A stretch of 64,000 nucleotides of DNA from Paractinoplanes polyasparticus (GTDB taxonomy: Bacteria; Actinomycetota; Actinomycetes; Mycobacteriales; Micromonosporaceae), in NCBI RefSeq assembly GCF_019710575.1, contig NZ_JAHWFK010000040.1, positions 124,001 through 188,000 on the forward strand. The letters are read 5' to 3'. Positions 61,513 through 64,000 of this stretch are shown here, piece after piece. The position numbers were made by a program, and so were the translations under genes. Below the pieces are notes generated by a model. That model was not told where the DNA came from, searched no databases, and was given only the letters and a program-made list of their open reading frames with translations. Each line of letters begins with the position of its first letter. Position 1 is the first letter of the stretch.

Positions 61513-63093
61513 TCAGCCCTTGATGCCGTGCACCGGGGGAACGGTCAGCGTCCGCGCCTCCGGGGTGCCGCCCAGGATGATCTGGCGCAGCGCCGAGTTG
61601 TTGGTGGTGTCCAGCTCGGCCAGCTTGTTCTCCGGGTTGGCCAGCGTCTGGATGTAGTAGGTGCCGTTGGGCAGGTCGGTCACCTCGAACGACTGACCCG
61701 GCCGGTACTGGCTGTAGGTGTCGCCGTTGCCGATGTCGAGCACCTCACGCACCGCGATCACGGTGTTGGCGCCGCACGAGGTGGACAGGTCGGTGTTCTC
61801 CGGCCGCCACTTCGCGCCCGGGATGGTGAAGTCGACCGCGTCCGTGTTGGCCAGGCAGAAGGCTTCCTTGCCGCTGCGCACCGAGAGCTTCTGGGTCGAG
61901 TCGAGCAGGTTGTACTGCGCGAAGTCGGTGAAGTGCCAGTGCAGGTGGCCCTCCCGGTTGTCCCACTCCATCGTGCCGGCCGGTCGGCTGCCGACCTGGT
62001 TGCCCTTGGCGTCGAAGAAGTACTGGTACGCGTCCATCAGCTCGGTGCCGGTGCGGCGGAACCCGTCGACCAGCAGCGGCGACGTGCCGGCGTTCCACAC
62101 GGTGGCGCCGAAGTTCACGTACCACTTGCCGTCCTCCTGCTCCAGCGCGATCTCCCACGCGGGCAGCGAGCGCAGGTCCGGCCGGGGGCCGCCGGTCGGC
62201 GTGGCCTTGAGCGGGGTCGGCCGCTTGGCCGGCGCGCGCAGCTCCGGCACGAACGCGGAGACCTGACGCTTGGCGTCGCCCTCGGCAGTGTGGATCGAGT
62301 GCTCGTCGGTCTTCTCGGTCCGGCCGGCGTCGGCGGCCTTGATGCGGGCCAGGCCGGCGCGGTCGGTCTCGCCGTCGACCACGGTCACGCCGACCTTCGC
62401 CGTGCCCTGCTCCGCGGGGATCCCGAAGAGCTGCTTGTAGACCGGGTTCACCGTCGCGGTGGCCGTGTACTGGCCGACCGGCAGGTCGAAGGGCTCAGCC
62501 TCGTCGTACTCGGGCTGGTCGTTGACCGTGGCGTCCCAACCGGCCTGCACACCCCAGACCGCGCCCAGCGTGAACGGGTTGTAGCCGCCGCAGCCCTGCG
62601 GGTACGGGTTGGCCGCGGGAGCGTCGGGCCGGGTCCGCCCGGACGAGTACGAGTTGCCGCAGAACGGGGTCGTGTACTCCTTGACCACCTTGCCCGCCGA
62701 GTCGGCGATCGAGATGGTCGTGAAGTCCTTGAGGCCGTTGAAGTCGGGGACCATCCCGGCCGGCAGCGCGACCTTCTTCTTCTTGCCGTTCTGCACCACG
62801 ACCCGCTCGGCCTTGATCGGCTTGTCGTAGCCGGTGCGTTTGGCCCAGATCTCCAGCGGGTCCTTGCCCGCGATGACGTGCAGGCCCAGGTCCATGGAGA
62901 GGTAGATCTCGCCGTCGTAGTCGTAGCGCTCGGCGGTCACCTGCCCGGTGGCGGCGACGAACGACAGCGGAGGCGGGGTGGCGGCAGCCTGGGCCACCCC
63001 CACGCCGGCCGCGGTGAGGCCCAGCGCGGCGGCCACGGCGCCGTACGTCATCAGGCGGGAACGCCGGCGGCGCTTCTTCAGCGGATCGGTCAT
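61513..63093 (-). CDS. Secreted lysyl oxidase-like protein
   Basis: 526 residues; start set by GAAGGA upstream of MTDPLKKRRRRSRLM. Basic N-terminus plus hydrophobic helix (a signal peptide, possibly with a twin basic run but no Tat RR-x-FLK) ends near AQAAATPP. C-terminal half (~residues 320-520) has the lysyl oxidase copper-binding stretch REGHLHWHFTDFAQYNL, then VDFTIPGAKWRPENTDLSTSC and LPNGTYYIQTLANPENKL. It may oxidise Lys side chains or amines outside the cell. The N-terminal ~300 residues are not recognised. Confidence 0.85.
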   Translation of the reverse strand: MTDPLKKRRRRSRLMTYGAVAAALGLTAAGVGVAQAAATPPPLSFVAATGQVTAERYDYDGEIYLSMDLGLHVIAGKDPLEIWAKRTGYDKPIKAERVVVQNGKKKKVALPAGMVPDFNGLKDFTTISIADSAGKVVKEYTTPFCGNSYSSGRTRPDAPAANPYPQGCGGYNPFTLGAVWGVQAGWDATVNDQPEYDEAEPFDLPVGQYTATATVNPVYKQLFGIPAEQGTAKVGVTVVDGETDRAGLARIKAADAGRTEKTDEHSIHTAEGDAKRQVSAFVPELRAPAKRPTPLKATPTGGPRPDLRSLPAWEIALEQEDGKWYVNFGATVWNAGTSPLLVDGFRRTGTELMDAYQYFFDAKGNQVGSRPAGTMEWDNREGHLHWHFTDFAQYNLLDSTQKLSVRSGKEAFCLANTDAVDFTIPGAKWRPENTDLSTSCGANTVIAVREVLDIGNGDTYSQYRPGQSFEVTDLPNGTYYIQTLANPENKLAELDTTNNSALRQIILGGTPEARTLTVPPVHGIKG

Positions 63094-63281
63094 GGGGTCC
63101 TTCCGGTCGGGGGCCGCCCCGGGGGAGCGGCCGCTGCCGGACCATCCAAAGGAGAGCGCTGTGAGGTTCCTGTGAAATCGACGCCCGTTGGCACGAATCC
63201 GTGAGAAATATCCATCTATCGACATGCATGAGATCTCTGCGCATCGGCCGAAAGTCGGATACGCGTTTCCGGCTTGTTTCT

Positions 63282-63295
63282 TGACAACGTTGTCA
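63282..63295. promoter_or_regulatory. LacI-type operator overlapping a -35 hexamer
   Basis: TGACAACGTTGTCA, a perfect 14-bp palindrome with central CG, 68 nt before the GH92-type start. The TTGACA at 63281-63286 is a consensus -35 box, so binding there would block transcription. Confidence 0.65.
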
Positions 63296-63362
63296 GCGCG
63301 GGCGAGGCTGTCGATCTCCGTTCCGGGCGCGCACGACGCGTCCGCTCCCCCTGGAGTTACCC

Positions 63363-64000
63363 ATGAAGTGGATCCTGGCCGCCGCCGGGGCTTTGCTCGT
63401 GCCGGTGGGACCTGTCGTCGCCGTGTCCCCGGCGCACGCCACAGTGAAACCCGGGAGCTTCAGCTCGTCCTTCGAAACCGCCGACCAGCAGCCCGCCACG
63501 AGCACAGTGGAGCTCGACGCCCGGGGCAAGCCGGTGCAGGGCAACCTGACCGGCAACCTCCGTGTCGCGCTGCCGGGCAGCATGCTCGAACTTCTCAGCG
63601 CGGTCACCGCCAGCGCCGAGAATCCGCCCGGTGAGACCGCGGTCAAGCTGACCGACGGCGACAGCTCGACCAAGTGGCTGGCCTTCAGCCGTACGGGCAC
63701 CGTCACCTATCAGCTGGCGAAGCCCGTGGCCGTCGTGAAGTACTCGCTCACCTCGGCCGACGACGCCCCCGGGCGCGATCCCCGGGACTTCACCGTCCAG
63801 GGCTCGGCCGACGGTTCGGAGTGGACCGACCTCGACCGGCGGACGGGCCAGAGCTTCGGCGGCCGGCTCGCGACCAACACCTACAGCTTCACCAACCCCA
63901 CCCCGTACGCGTTCTACCGGCTCAGCATCACTGCCAACTCCGGTGACTCGATCGTGCAGCTGGCCGACTGGGACATCAGCGACGGCTCCGACGTCCGGCC
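63363..64000 (+). CDS. Secreted GH92-type glycoside hydrolase, N-terminal part (cut by window edge)
   Basis: Open from the ATG at 63363 to the window end (212 residues shown). Signal peptide with cleavage near SPAHA. Then GSFSSSFETADQQPATSTVE, a short beta segment, and a discoidin-like (F5/8 C, CBM32) domain: ASAENPPGETAVKLTDGDSS, TKWLAFSRTGTVTYQL, SADDAPGRDPRDFTVQGSAD, WTDLDRRTGQSFGGRL. This order is the usual front of actinobacterial GH92 alpha-mannosidases, but the catalytic region is beyond the window. Confidence 0.75.
   Translation, partial: MKWILAAAGALLVPVGPVVAVSPAHATVKPGSFSSSFETADQQPATSTVELDARGKPVQGNLTGNLRVALPGSMLELLSAVTASAENPPGETAVKLTDGDSSTKWLAFSRTGTVTYQLAKPVAVVKYSLTSADDAPGRDPRDFTVQGSADGSEWTDLDRRTGQSFGGRLATNTYSFTNPTPYAFYRLSITANSGDSIVQLADWDISDGSDVR

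Overview
The window looks like chromosome of a high-GC actinobacterium, most likely a Micromonosporaceae member close to Actinoplanes. This is inferred from strong GC bias, frequent GTG/TTG starts, ANTAR regulators, tandem STAS/HATPase regulators, a DUF397 protein, a DUF5994 protein, a WXG100/EndoU module and many secreted carbohydrate-active proteins. No rRNA, canonical tRNA, complete mobile element or CRISPR array was found. Several genes are decayed: a GT4 glycosyltransferase, a TIR/WD40 protein, a Fic protein and the 3' end of a GH78 gene.

Layout. 1-2.8 kb: 3' end of an M28 aminopeptidase, then a five-gene type VII-style module (YbaB-like protein, WXG100-like protein, CpnT-like N-domain, EndoU-like toxin, candidate immunity protein). 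2.9-7.5 kb: SDR dehydrogenase, small basic protein, hemerythrin, and a coupled glycosyltransferase operon containing a broken GT4. 7.9-19.3 kb: a signalling and stress block with a chemoreceptor, three STAS/HATPase proteins, two paralogous small proteins, a YihY-type membrane protein, a desaturase, two GAF-ANTAR antiterminators, a PAS-SpoIIE phosphatase and a cold-shock gene. 19.4-28.3 kb: secreted M6 protease, MMPL transporter, TIR/WD40 remnant, second cold-shock gene, prfC, PhoU-like gene and pdxY. 28.6-39.7 kb: a 1921-residue secreted ThuA/sugar-dehydrogenase/PKD protein, a YtkA/CopC-like protein, a Fic remnant and an alpha-L-rhamnosidase with a LacI-type operator. 39.8-42.1 kb: a TerD-like protein whose 5' leader encodes a tRNA-shaped RNA with a large insert in the anticodon loop. 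42.2-53.2 kb: two NarL-type two-component systems, each beside an ABC exporter, with LysE and MFS transporters between. 53.3-64 kb: a second ThuA protein, an ECF sigma factor with a membrane partner, an MFS/GntR/GNAT operon, a protease-dead trypsin fused to tachylectin-like repeats, a lysyl oxidase-like protein and the start of a GH92-type gene with its own LacI-type operator.

The most distinctive observations are the tRNA-like RNA in the leader of the TerD-like gene, the shared long 5' leader with a terminator-like hairpin in front of both cold-shock genes, the EndoU toxin separated from its secretion domain by an in-frame stop, and the inactive trypsin/tachylectin fusion. Functions come from reading motifs in translated sequence; no database search was possible.
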